A DNA stretch of 64,000 nucleotides, taken from assembly GCA_008828725.1 (NCBI GenBank), contig MEHQ01002792.1:248001-312000 (forward strand), written 5' to 3'. Below, one piece after another: positions 53,754-63,300 of this stretch. The stretch is from Saccharina japonica. Its lineage: Eukaryota; Sar; Phaeophyceae; Laminariales; Laminariaceae. A program made the translations under genes and the position numbers. A model generated the notes under the pieces. It worked only from the letters and a program-made list of their open reading frames with translations, was not told the origin of the DNA and made no database searches. Positions within the stretch are counted from its first letter, which is position 1; every line of letters begins with the position of its first letter.

Positions 53754-55272
53754 CAATGGATGATAACAAGGTTCATCGTAAAAGACCGAGAGAGGGGGGT
53801 CGAAGATGCGGCTATTCAAAACAATCAAAATGAGGCTATAGATTCTCCCACACCTCGTAGTGAGGCCTAAGCATCACGGATAGGACCATCGACAGAAGCG
53901 AACGCTGAGGGAGGAATCATGACCAAAGCAGGAACAGCAACGGGTCAAAGTCAAGATAAAGCAGACAGAATAAACTCGAAACGAAGCTAAAGAGGTACCA
54001 AGGCAAACGTAGAAGAAAGCGGGACTCAGGGTACAGCCGTATGTGCGGGGGCTGATATGTCCAGGGGTCTTAAAGGACCTGGGGGGGATACGAGTGCGAG
54101 GCTGATCATCGAGTCCTGGTGGAAACGATAGAGGCTACTTAGCATGGAACACAAAACCCAGTCCTGAGGGGTATCGCAGGGATAACTACTCGCTATGGTC
54201 GAAGCGATCCGAAGGACAAGCAAGATACAGAAGTCGAATCCAAAAGAAAAACATGATGCATAAGGCGAAGGGGACACGGCAAGACTACCTTGGAAATTCC
54301 TAATATTGTAACCAAGGGGTTGACGGGTCCTAGAAAGGGAGTGAACATTGTGTCACTATGAAGCGGCCAAGTATTAGGGGAGCAACGCTAGTAAGCGTAG
54401 CAAGGGGAGCCAATCAGAGCCAGTGCCCTAAATGAATCACCAGAAAGAATATACCCGGATGTCTAGACCGAAGTCGACTAGTTCGACGTGGGCGAAATGT
54501 GTTCCTACCGTATAACACGCACATAAGTCAGCTATGGTAGCTACATGGGAGCGGAACCGGTCGCGGGAAAAAACGCGTTGGTAGGGGGGGGAAACGCGGA
54601 GACACAATAGACGAAACAACAGCAAAGATATCGCAACAATTGAAGTCCATTGCGGTCCACTTTACTGTGGAACGGACGCACCAACCGTGAGGACGGTAAT
54701 GTGGTGGTCTGTTAGCCTGCATAAGGGGTCAAGGCAACGGAGATGCAACGCGGGTGGTGGAGGGAAGATACACTAAAACCGAAATCCAGAAAACCGGTGT
54801 CGCTATGGTCCAGAGATCTTATGAAGATGGGGACCGGCGAGGCCGGAGATGGGATAGAACTGATAATCCAAAACTAGTAACTCAGAAAATAACTCAATGA
54901 CGCCCGGATTGTAGCTACAAGCACAAGGTGAACGTTAGTGATGGTGAAGGATTCCGAAGTAAAAACCCAGCACGCTAGAAGAACGCTATTCAATCACGGT
55001 CCATCTGCCGTCACATGTTGGGGCAGGTGAGGGCCGTGATGGATGCCACAAAAGAAAGCAGGTGCTACCAAAACCGTAACAATGCAAGCCGAAAAGCGGG
55101 GGTACCGCTGGCGGAACACGCCGAAGTTGGAGATAACCCGGAAGAACTAACTACTGTCGCTTATTGAAGACTATCCCAGAAGATTAATTGGATGCTACGT
55201 CTAAAAGAACTATGCTAAACTACGGAAGTAAAACTATCCCGAACCAAGAACGCAAAGGTATCTGAAGGCTAA
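53754..55272 (-). other. 3' internal non-coding region of element 2
   Basis: Homologous to 34540-36065 of element 1 throughout, with many substitutions and indels. The frames are not conserved, which argues against a third protein here. Confidence 0.6.
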
Positions 55273-58200
55273 CTAGGGGGGGGCTGAAGCGATGGGGGTT
55301 CCACGGGGCGTGTCTGTGCTCCGCAGTACCCCACGGGCTATGCTTCCAGTCCCATGGCCTTGTAAACACCACGATCCAGAGATGCCGTTCCGGGCAGCAG
55401 TGTAGCGGGCGCGCTGAAGGTCGATCTTGATGGGGCCGGGGTCGTCCAGGAAACGGATGATGTAGGAACCGTCCGGGGAAGAGTCCCGGGGGCTGTCCGA
55501 AGAGGTGTTCAAGGGCGCGCGGTGGGCAATTTTGCCAAGCCACCAGATGCCGTCGCGCGCCTTGTACCAAACGTGTGCCCCAGAGGGGAGAGTGGTTGAA
55601 CTGAAGTTGCGGAGCCAGAGGTTGCGGGAGACAGGGGAGTAGCCGGGAGCGAGGAATATTTGGCCTTGCGACCGTGAGAGTTCCCGATGTGCGGCACCGA
55701 TGCGCATTTGTCTGTACAAGCGGTTGGCTTGTCGGTGCTGTGACGGGGTTCCGGACCAGTAAAGGAGAATATGCCGCCTGAAATGTTGAACATCCAGTTC
55801 CCGTTCCCAGGAGGGGCTGAGACGTCCGGCCCAGTGGGTCTCGTAGAGGACGGCGATCCCCCCGCCGCGACCGCGTACGAGTTGGTGGACGGTGATCCGC
55901 TCGACGTCGAGGCGCTCCGATGGCGGTGTGACGTCGTCGACCGTGACGTGGTAGGGCGGAGACTTGGCGGCGGAGGCGGTGAGTACGTAGGTGGTGAGGT
56001 CCGCAGGCAGGTACTTGGGAAGGTCGGTGGTGTCGTCGGGGCTCCGGCAAGGCTTGCATCTTTTTTCGGAGACGCGGGGCTTGGAGTCCCGTCCAGGAAG
56101 GTCAGAAGGTAGGTCGAAGAAGAGTAGCTTGTCGTGTAGGGGGCGGTTGTCGGGGGTGTCTGAGACGGGCGCCGGGCCCACGGCGAGGATCTTAAAGGGT
56201 CCGTTCCAGTTGAGGGCGAGCTTGGTCATCAGCACGGTTGCGTCGGTGTCTTTGTTGGCGCCCTGGCGGATGGTGGAGGCGGAGTTGTAGACCCAGGCCC
56301 AGCCGCCTACGGTGAAAGGAGGGGAGGCTGAGAGGGCGGCCATGATGGGGGCGTTCCGGCGCTGCAGGCGCGAGGTGGTGATGTGGTAGAGCTCGCGGAC
56401 GAGGGAGTAGGCGCGTTGTTGTCGTTCTGTGGCGAGGTTGATGTAGGTGAGGTGGTCGCGCTCCAGGCTCTGGTGACCGCCGACGTTGTCGGGTTCGAAG
56501 ACGGAGAGCGGGAGGCGGGGAAGGCGGCCGATGTGGACTTCGTTGGGTGCAAGCCCGGTGGCGGCGTTCACGGAGTTGTTGTAGGCCGAAGAGACGTGCG
56601 GCAGTAGGAGGTCCCAGTCGGTTTGGTTTTCGTTGCCGACCATGGAGAGCATCTGGGCCAGGACGTGGTTGACGCGCTCGACGCCGCCGTTGGTGCAGGG
56701 GTGGTAGGCGCTGGTGTTGACCTTGTTGACGCCAAGGCGGTCGTAGACGGCGCGGGCGAGCTTCGACGTAAACTGTAGGCCGTTGTCCGAGAGGAGTGTC
56801 ACTGGACACCCCCAAAGGGTGATGTACTTGTCGATGAAGATGTCGGCGGTGCCGGCGGCCGTGAACTGAGCTGCGGAGACAGCGAACATGTCGGCGCGGC
56901 GGCTGAAACGGTCGGTGAAAAGTAGGATGTGGACGTTTCCGCGTGGGGTGAGGGGCAAGGGGCCGAAGTAATCGACGCCGACGGTGATGCCAGGGCCGTT
57001 GGGTAAAGGGAGGGAGAGGATGGGCCACCGGATGGTTTGTCGGGATGTCTTGCGGGCCTGGCACATGAGGCAGCGGCGTATCCACCAGCGGGCGGAAACG
57101 TCCATTCCGACCCACCAGAAGAAACGTGCCATCATGCGCACCGTTCGTGTAACTCCCAGGTGTAGGGAAGTAGTGGCGTGGCATGTCTGTAGGACCCAGG
57201 GGCGCATCAGCATCGGAACGTAGATGCGCGGGGTGGGTGGAGGGGGGTTGGGTGGTCGTTGTATAAGAAGGGCGGTGTCGTCGTCGGTGCGGTGAAGTGT
57301 ACTTTTGGCGGCCAGGGCGAGAATGTCTGAGAGTTGTGGACGCCGAGCCGAGGGGATAAAGTCCAGAAGGTCCGGTGGTGGCGGTGAAGGGGATCCCAGC
57401 GATAGAAAACGGATGACGGCAGAGCATAGGGGCTCAGCACGTTGTTCTCGTGCCCAGTCGCTAGAGGTGCGGTGCTCGATGCGGGCGAGTAGGTGAGGGT
57501 CATCATCGGGTGTGACGTCCGGTTCCGAGGGCGGAACCAGCGACGATGGGGTCGGCAGGGAAGGGTTGGTCGGAGGCGTCGGTGGCGCAGGTTGCGCGGG
57601 GGCCGTGGCTGAAGGCGGTGTCGTTGGGAGAGGCCTCGGCCGGGCCGTGGCTGGGGGCGCTGACGTGCGACGGGTAGGTGTCGGTGTGTTGGAAGCGGTT
57701 GGTTGTGGTCGGCGGCCGAAGCCATAGTCGATGGCGGCTCGGGGGGTTCCCGTGGCAGCGGCGGCGCGATGACGTGTCCGAGAAGAGATGAGGTCCGGAG
57801 GAGCTGGGATCGTGGCGCCAATGGTGGACGGCGGCGAGACGACGGGCGGCCTGGAAGCCGAGCCTGGAGGAGCGCCGGTGTCCACGGCGGCTTTCTCGAG
57901 GCACGGAGGCGGTCCGTCGACGGTGCGATGGGCCGAGACAGGCCCGACGAAGGTGTTGGGTAGCTGTGAGGAGCCGGGGCGCTCCAGTCGTGGTCCCAGG
58001 AGGCGGAAATCGGTGAAGTCGTCGGTGGCGAAAGGGAGGGGCTGGATGGTTGGGATAGGGCGGGAAGGGGGGGGTACGAGCCCACCCAAGCCGATGCCCG
58101 GCGTTGTTGGTTCGCATGGCGTGAAACCGCAGGGGAGTATCAGGTAGATGCCAACGGTGTCGGGACCGGTAAGGCGATTCGGTCCGGTGCGGTCGGCTTC

Positions 58201-59064
58201 GGTGGCTGGTTGCGGAAGGCGGGAAAGGAAGTCGGCGTTGCCGTTGCTGGTGCCTTTGCGGTACTTGAGGACGAAGGAGTACGCCGAGAGGAACTCAATC
58301 CATCGCCGGACGCGAGGGTTATGTTCGCCCACCTTGGCGATGTTCTCCAACACCTTGTGGTCCGAGTATATATGGAAGTTCGTGGACCAGAGGTGTCCGC
58401 GCAGCCTTTTTATCGCCCAAACGATGCTTCCGGCCTCAAGATCGAGGGGCGTCCACGAACGTTCGGACTCGAGGGTCGCGCGGCTGACGTAGATCAGAGG
58501 ACGGACGAAGCCGTCGGGCTGCTCTTGCTCCAGTGTGGCGCCGAAGCCGTCGAGGCTGGCGTCGCAGTATAGCCTGAAGGGGCGGGAGTTGTCGGCGACG
58601 GCATCCCAGTCAGGGTAGACCAGGATCGGTGGTTTGGTGAGATCGCGAAGGATGTCGCGAACGGTGGTCTCCATGGCGGAGATGAAGTCGAAGGCGGCGC
58701 CCTGTTTCAGCAAGGCGTTAATGGGGCGAAGGCGCCGCGAAAGGTTGGGAAGGAACTTGCCGTAGTAGTTGATGCCTCCAAGCAGTGAGCGTACCTGCTT
58801 CTTATTTTTCGGCATGGGCATCTTGACGAGGGCGGCGACCTTATCGGAGTTGGGGCTGAAGCCGCCGGCGGTGATGGTGTGGCCCAGAAAATCGGCGGTG
58901 GTGGCGCCTATTTTGGCCTTGGCCGGGGAAAGCTTAAGGTTTGTGCCTCCGCAGGCGCGCGAAAAGGGCCCGGATGTTGGTAGTGTGGTCGGAAGGGGTG
59001 GGGTCGAAGACGATGATGTCGTCGAGGTATGCGGCAACGCGTTCCAGGCCTTTGAGGACCTCAT
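55273..59064 (-). CDS. pol: Element 2 pol: RT thumb, RNase H, integrase, chromodomain, Tudor-like
   Basis: 1263 codons, open throughout. The true start lies upstream, because a 1-bp insertion near 58942 splits RT. RT thumb and connection, about 45-150. RNase H with D168, E210, D235 and D278. Pro-rich spacer, about 290-580. Integrase zinc site H629, H635, C665, C668 (HX5HX29CX2C). Catalytic D698, D760 and E796, with the canonical 35 residues between the last two. NGPFKILAVGP, about 954-964. A chromodomain-like segment, about 1048-1105 (DVERITVHQL, LYETHWAG, SWERELDVQHF). A Tudor-like end, about 1163-1225 (VWYKARDGIWWLGKI, YIIRFLDDPGPIKIDL). Such tails in chromoviruses are thought to bind histones or methylated residues and steer insertion. 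The downstream half looks functional. The upstream half is not. Confidence 0.93.
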   Translation of the reverse strand: MRSSKAWNALPHTSTTSSSSTPPLPTTLPTSGPFSRACGGTNLKLSPAKAKIGATTADFLGHTITAGGFSPNSDKVAALVKMPMPKNKKQVRSLLGGINYYGKFLPNLSRRLRPINALLKQGAAFDFISAMETTVRDILRDLTKPPILVYPDWDAVADNSRPFRLYCDASLDGFGATLEQEQPDGFVRPLIYVSRATLESERSWTPLDLEAGSIVWAIKRLRGHLWSTNFHIYSDHKVLENIAKVGEHNPRVRRWIEFLSAYSFVLKYRKGTSNGNADFLSRLPQPATEADRTGPNRLTGPDTVGIYLILPCGFTPCEPTTPGIGLGGLVPPPSRPIPTIQPLPFATDDFTDFRLLGPRLERPGSSQLPNTFVGPVSAHRTVDGPPPCLEKAAVDTGAPPGSASRPPVVSPPSTIGATIPAPPDLISSRTRHRAAAATGTPRAAIDYGFGRRPQPTASNTPTPTRRTSAPPATARPRPLPTTPPSATAPAQPAPPTPPTNPSLPTPSSLVPPSEPDVTPDDDPHLLARIEHRTSSDWAREQRAEPLCSAVIRFLSLGSPSPPPPDLLDFIPSARRPQLSDILALAAKSTLHRTDDDTALLIQRPPNPPPPTPRIYVPMLMRPWVLQTCHATTSLHLGVTRTVRMMARFFWWVGMDVSARWWIRRCLMCQARKTSRQTIRWPILSLPLPNGPGITVGVDYFGPLPLTPRGNVHILLFTDRFSRRADMFAVSAAQFTAAGTADIFIDKYITLWGCPVTLLSDNGLQFTSKLARAVYDRLGVNKVNTSAYHPCTNGGVERVNHVLAQMLSMVGNENQTDWDLLLPHVSSAYNNSVNAATGLAPNEVHIGRLPRLPLSVFEPDNVGGHQSLERDHLTYINLATERQQRAYSLVRELYHITTSRLQRRNAPIMAALSASPPFTVGGWAWVYNSASTIRQGANKDTDATVLMTKLALNWNGPFKILAVGPAPVSDTPDNRPLHDKLLFFDLPSDLPGRDSKPRVSEKRCKPCRSPDDTTDLPKYLPADLTTYVLTASAAKSPPYHVTVDDVTPPSERLDVERITVHQLVRGRGGGIAVLYETHWAGRLSPSWERELDVQHFRRHILLYWSGTPSQHRQANRLYRQMRIGAAHRELSRSQGQIFLAPGYSPVSRNLWLRNFSSTTLPSGAHVWYKARDGIWWLGKIAHRAPLNTSSDSPRDSSPDGSYIIRFLDDPGPIKIDLQRARYTAARNGISGSWCLQGHGTGSIARGVLRSTDTPRGTPIASAPP

Positions 59065-59872
59065 TGATGACCTTCACGAACCAACCGGGTGAGGCACTGC
59101 TGTCTTGCAGCATAACAAGCCATTCGAATAGCCGGTTGGGGGTGCAGAACGCTGTCAGGGGGATGGTGTCCTTGTCGATGGTTATCTGGTGGAAGGAGGA
59201 GACCAGGTCGAACAGGGACTCGCAGAGGACGTCTCCCAGGTCGTCGATTACCGATGGCGACCATCCAGAACCGTGAATGTCGAACATGACGTCGCGTAGG
59301 TGCAACGGCAGACGGTTCCAGAGGCGCAGGAAGCTGGATCGTTGGTCGGTGTCGAGGCGTGCGAGCAGTTGTGGGCTCGGGGATTTCGATTCCGGTGGGG
59401 GGTCGGTAAGTGGTTGGTCGTCGTTGGCCACAGGGATATTGTCGTGGAGGGCGTGTACGTTGGGGACGTCGGGGTCCGGGGGAAGGTGTCGCAGGCTGGC
59501 CAAGGGCACTTGCACCAGCGGGGAAGAGGAGGTGCCAAGGAGGTCACCTGGCTCGAGGTCGGTTGACCCTGAGAGGGGGATGGTCTGATACCCGTCGGAG
59601 ACGAATATTGCCGTATCGGAAAGGGGATCCTCGCGGGGGAGCATGTTCACCATGTAATTCCCGGTGAACGTTGGGGCGCCTGACTGACGCACCAGGTTGA
59701 CCTCGACGAGTGTTGGTGTCGACGACAGCGAGATGGTGTTGGGTCCGAAAAACCGGAGGTGGTAGACGTCGTCGGTAGAACGGTCGTCGAGAATGAAGGA
59801 AGATGACCCGTTGTGGTCGTGGTGGTAGACCAAGTTCGCCGCGGATGGGCTGGTGGGGCTGGTGGGGAAGCG
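58934..59872 (-). pseudogene. pol: Element 2 RT linker and RT palm with 348-bp in-frame deletion
   Basis: The frame 59833-58934 (299 codons) holds the protease-RT linker (GAPTFTGNYMVNMLPRED ... FVSDGYQTIPLSG). It then jumps from DVLCE to SLFDLVSSFH. Compared with element 1 (40029-40376) 348 bp, or 116 codons, are missing between bases near 59215. This removes the fingers and first RT blocks. Motif C is intact (YLDDIIVFDP). The frame ends after FARLRRH, where one extra T (about 58942) shifts it. RT activity is impossible without the missing part. Confidence 0.9.
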
Positions 59873-60139
59873 TGGTATACGAGCGTTGCTCGAAGCGCAT
59901 CCAGCTGTCTCGCCCGAGGAGGATGGGGTGCTGCATGGTTCCTGCAGGAACGATTCAGGCCCGCACTGCCAGTGCGGCCGTAGGGGTTGTGGTGGTGGAG
60001 TCCGAGTGCGTAAACTGTATGCTTAGGCGGATGGAGCCGGAGGTGGTGAGGGGAGCCGAAGTGCCGAATCCACCCCATGAACGAGGAGAGGCGTGTCGTA
60101 TGCACGCGTCCGAGGCAGAACGGGAAGTCTTCAGTTGAT
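59873..60139 (-). pseudogene. pol: Protease C-terminal part, frame-shifted, element 2
   Basis: Same arrangement as 41030-41296: a frame change after the TAG at 60140, an in-frame TGA about 175 bp on, then HPILLGRDSWMRF and a further frame change. Here the signature keeps GRD where element 1 has GRN. Sharing all three breaks with element 1 implies one origin for them. Confidence 0.8.
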
Positions 60140-61777
60140 CTACGCGGCAGCGGTAATGAACGACTGGGGCGAACCCGTGTCGAGCAGGGCCACTGGTCCA
60201 CAGCGCTTGGTGGCGGTAGGTCCGCTGTGCACCTGGACCTTCGTCGTGAACGACGAGTCATCGACGGTGAGGATACCACCGATGAGGCAAGGGCCATGCT
60301 CACGTATCGGTCGTTGGGGGGCAGTCCGGCAGGTTGACGCTGCGGCGGAAGCTGCAGAAACCGAGGGAAATTGGCTCACGGGGCAGGGGTCAGCGGTGAA
60401 GGGTGGCAGGGGAAGGCCGAGCGGGGAAGTTGGCGTGGGTGCCGGGTGGGGAGTGTCGCTGGTCTCTTGGATGCCGTCGTGGGTGGGTAACACTCGGACG
60501 GAAGGGGTCGGGGCAGAAGGTGGCTCGGGAGGGGCGGGAAGGGTGGTGGGCTGTGATCCGAGGCCTGGGCTACTGAAGCAATAGGGGCCGAGGTGTTGGT
60601 GAAGGTCCATCAATATTCTGCCCATCAGGTTTTGTCCGCGCCAACGCGATGAGTCGCGAGCCAAGGGGTGGTCGGCTATGAAGCCGATGCCCCATACGTG
60701 GTCGTGTGGGCTGGCCTCGGCAAGGTGCTTGTTGCCTGTGGCCGCGAGCGCTCTTCGCAGGCCCGGGTTGCTCCGATACTTGTGCAAGTTGGCGGAGTAG
60801 ACGATGTCGTGACGGTGTCGTTCCCAGCACGCCTGATCGAAACTAGCAACGGTTCGACCAAGGGCTTTTTGTTTGGCGGGGTCGGTGATGGAGCGGATGC
60901 GATGCTTCGTTGCGGTGTCACCGAAGAGGGCGGTCTTCTTCGCCATCATTATCTGTTCGGCACAGTTGTATGTAAAACCGTCGTAGTCGATGTTGAACGG
61001 GTACCACTGCGAGAAGATGGACGAGGAAAGCCAGAAAAAATGGAAGTTGTCCCGGGATTCCATGGGTTCGGAATGTAATGGGAGGTGTGTAGAAGGGCTA
61101 TAGCCCTGAAGCGGCATCGGGGATGGAGGCAGATCCGAATGAACGGAACTGTCTGTGTTCCTCGAGTGTGCTGGGGGTTCGAACGGCGGGGCCGAGGAAC
61201 CGGGAGGGTCCACGGTAGTGCGTGTTCGCGGGGCGGGGATACCCTGCGGGACCCTGTCTCCAAATACAGGGTGAGCAGGGTGAAAATCGCTAGAAGGCGC
61301 CATACCTGTTGTGGTCCGTGTCCTTGCGATGCCTGGGGTTGTTAAGGAGCACGGAACAGGGGGCTCAGGGCGGGTCCTGGTCGACGATGGGCGCGAATCG
61401 TCCGTCTTTACGACGGGGCTGTCCCTTGAGCTCAGGGGCAGCTGTGTTGTCAACACGGCAGTAGCTGCACGGATCCCATAATTTGCGGGTCCGAGTCTTC
61501 CGCTCGTCGTGCGCACGTCTTGTGACGAGCGCGGGTGGAGCCGCCGGGGCAGGGTCGAGGCCGTCTCTGGGTGCGATGGCCCGGTGGTTGAAGCAGTAGA
61601 TTGTTGCTGTCGTCCGGAACCGCTGGTAGCCGTAGTCGTCGAAACATCCTCCAGGTTAGCAATTCCTGTTGGATCCTTGGCGATTTTCGGCAAGCAGCGT
61701 TGCGCATCGTGTGAAGACGTCGAGGAGAGCATCCCGGTTGGGCTCGGCGTCTTGGTCTCCTCTCGCCCACACCTCAA
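60140..61777 (-). CDS. NADAR domain + N-terminal protease segment, element 2
   Basis: 545 codons, same length and layout as 41297-42934 and nearly identical in sequence. The NADAR domain (about 60590-61048) keeps CAEQIMMAKK, KALGR, EASPHDHVWGIG and WRGQNLMGRILM. The RGQN asparagine that is usual in the family is intact here. The frame ends LLDTGSPQSFI and then TAG. The domain sits between Gag and protease, as in element 1, so it was already part of the polyprotein before the copies separated or before sequence was exchanged. The function in the element is unknown. An intracellular enzyme acting on ADP-ribosylated or damaged nucleotides during reverse transcription is a hypothesis only. Confidence 0.92.
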   Translation of the reverse strand: MRCGREETKTPSPTGMLSSTSSHDAQRCLPKIAKDPTGIANLEDVSTTTATSGSGRQQQSTASTTGPSHPETASTLPRRLHPRSSQDVRTTSGRLGPANYGIRAATAVLTTQLPLSSRDSPVVKTDDSRPSSTRTRPEPPVPCSLTTPGIARTRTTTGMAPSSDFHPAHPVFGDRVPQGIPAPRTRTTVDPPGSSAPPFEPPAHSRNTDSSVHSDLPPSPMPLQGYSPSTHLPLHSEPMESRDNFHFFWLSSSIFSQWYPFNIDYDGFTYNCAEQIMMAKKTALFGDTATKHRIRSITDPAKQKALGRTVASFDQACWERHRHDIVYSANLHKYRSNPGLRRALAATGNKHLAEASPHDHVWGIGFIADHPLARDSSRWRGQNLMGRILMDLHQHLGPYCFSSPGLGSQPTTLPAPPEPPSAPTPSVRVLPTHDGIQETSDTPHPAPTPTSPLGLPLPPFTADPCPVSQFPSVSAASAAASTCRTAPQRPIREHGPCLIGGILTVDDSSFTTKVQVHSGPTATKRCGPVALLDTGSPQSFITAAA

Positions 61778-61841
61778 GGCAATCCCTTGGGGAAAAGGAT
61801 CAGCGCTTGAGTGAGTGGGTGGGGTGGGGTTGGGTGGGTGG

Positions 61842-61855
61842 GGGGGGGGGGGGGG
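61842..61855. repeat. G-run at the break point in element 2
   Basis: Where element 1 has GGGTAGGGGGCGG, element 2 has a run of about 14 G. Foreign sequence starts directly after it. Confidence 0.85.
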
Positions 61856-62513
61856 TACTCATGTTGTGCACGGCCGTAGTCATATGACCATAGACCCTCG
61901 CATCCCTACAATGCCGGGACGGAGCGCGTTGGGTTTTCACCAACCAGGCAGACATTGCTTGCACCAAGCGCGAAACGCCGTGAGGTATTGGGCGAGTCGC
62001 ATGGAGGGTGAGCTGCATCCTGCTAAGAACCGCCTCTGAGGCGGACTTGCATATGGACGACAGCTTCAATGAGTTAATTTAATTTCTGGTGTGGCCACTT
62101 CCGGAGACAGCAATGGGTTTTACTATGTAACTGCCTCGCGGACGCCTTACCATATTAACACTACGTGATACGACCATTCCCCTTGTGCGGAACAAAGGTT
62201 CTCCACCCCGCACAAATGATCTACTCGACCGCCAGCTTTGGTGACCGCCAAAACAAAATGACAAAAAAAAACGGCACACTGGTTGTCTAGCTCACGCAGC
62301 GAGTGGCGTGTTTTACAGCGTCGTTGCCAACCGACGCCAACCCAACCTATAAATAGTATCATATATTTATAGGGGGAGAGGAAGGGGGGGGGGCAGGGGG
62401 CATTGGCGCTTGTCGTACATGGTGTGCGCGAACTCCTTGGGGGCCTCCCTAGCTCGCAGGTAGTGCTGTTGGTGGAGGTGCGGCTGTCGCTACACCACCG
62501 GCCTGTCAGTTGG
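61856..62513. other. Insertion 1 in the gag-NADAR junction of element 2
   Basis: About 650 bp with no counterpart in element 1. Its first part (61885-62180, plus strand) is the inverse partner of the ~300-bp repeat at 18370-18665. The rest includes a G-rich run at 62372-62400 and no recognisable gene. Confidence 0.7.
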
Positions 62514-62664
62514 TGCGGAAGGTACCCGGCTGGCGATGGTTGGGGTTGTTGGTGTATCCCTGGCCAATTCGCATGTTTGCGGGCGGGGCGGGTGTATCAG
62601 TGGTGGAGCCCGGGGTGTGTACCGTCAAAACGGTAGAGGGTGTTGGGGCTGCCCCCGCGGTGTG
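62514..62664 (-). pseudogene. Isolated remnant of the gag-pol junction block
   Basis: It matches 43010-43110 of element 1. On the minus strand both read LTVHTPG ... TPAPPANMRIGQ in the same frame. This island is cut off on both sides by foreign sequence in element 2. Confidence 0.75.
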
Positions 62665-63300
62665 ATACACTAATGGCATCATTGCTCGCTTTGTGGAACT
62701 GCGTTGCATCTATGTATGATGGGGCATTGTAGTTGGGATAATTCGCCGTCTAAGATGTAGTGTCTGCCTTACGGAATACCAATGCATGCATTGATATTTC
62801 ATCAGGCGGAGTGTCCGCGGGGAAAAATATATTTATTTCTTTTGTGTGGTACGTACGTGACCTATGGAGCCACCAGTAGCATTACTGGTGCGCTGATAGG
62901 AGTTGCTACTTTGGTACACGTATACGAGCAGTTGCTTGTGTGCCACATACATCGTTATCATTATGATGCAATAGTTAATAACGGAATATGCACATCATTC
63001 ATAGATGTTCTCATACGTACGTATAGGAAGAGCTATTTGTGGTACCATAAGGTAGGACCAGGGCTTATGGAATAGCCGCGTAAGTGTCCTTTTGTGGTAC
63101 GATATGGAAATGAGACTCGGGCAGGACTTGCCTACCCGAGCACTTAGATTTGACTTCCTCTTTCCCGTCACCCTCTCCGGAGGTGGCAATAATAACATAC
63201 ACGTTCATCTATCTTTCCAATTGCCTCATGGCATCTCGTCTGTCTACCCACCGCTCTGCGTGAGCAACGCACTGCGCCGAGCACCTCTGAACCGAGTTTA
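62665..63300. other. Insertion 2 in element 2
   Basis: About 630 bp of AT-rich sequence separating the junction remnant from gag, absent from element 1. No gene, inverted ends or related copy was recognised in the window. Confidence 0.6.
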
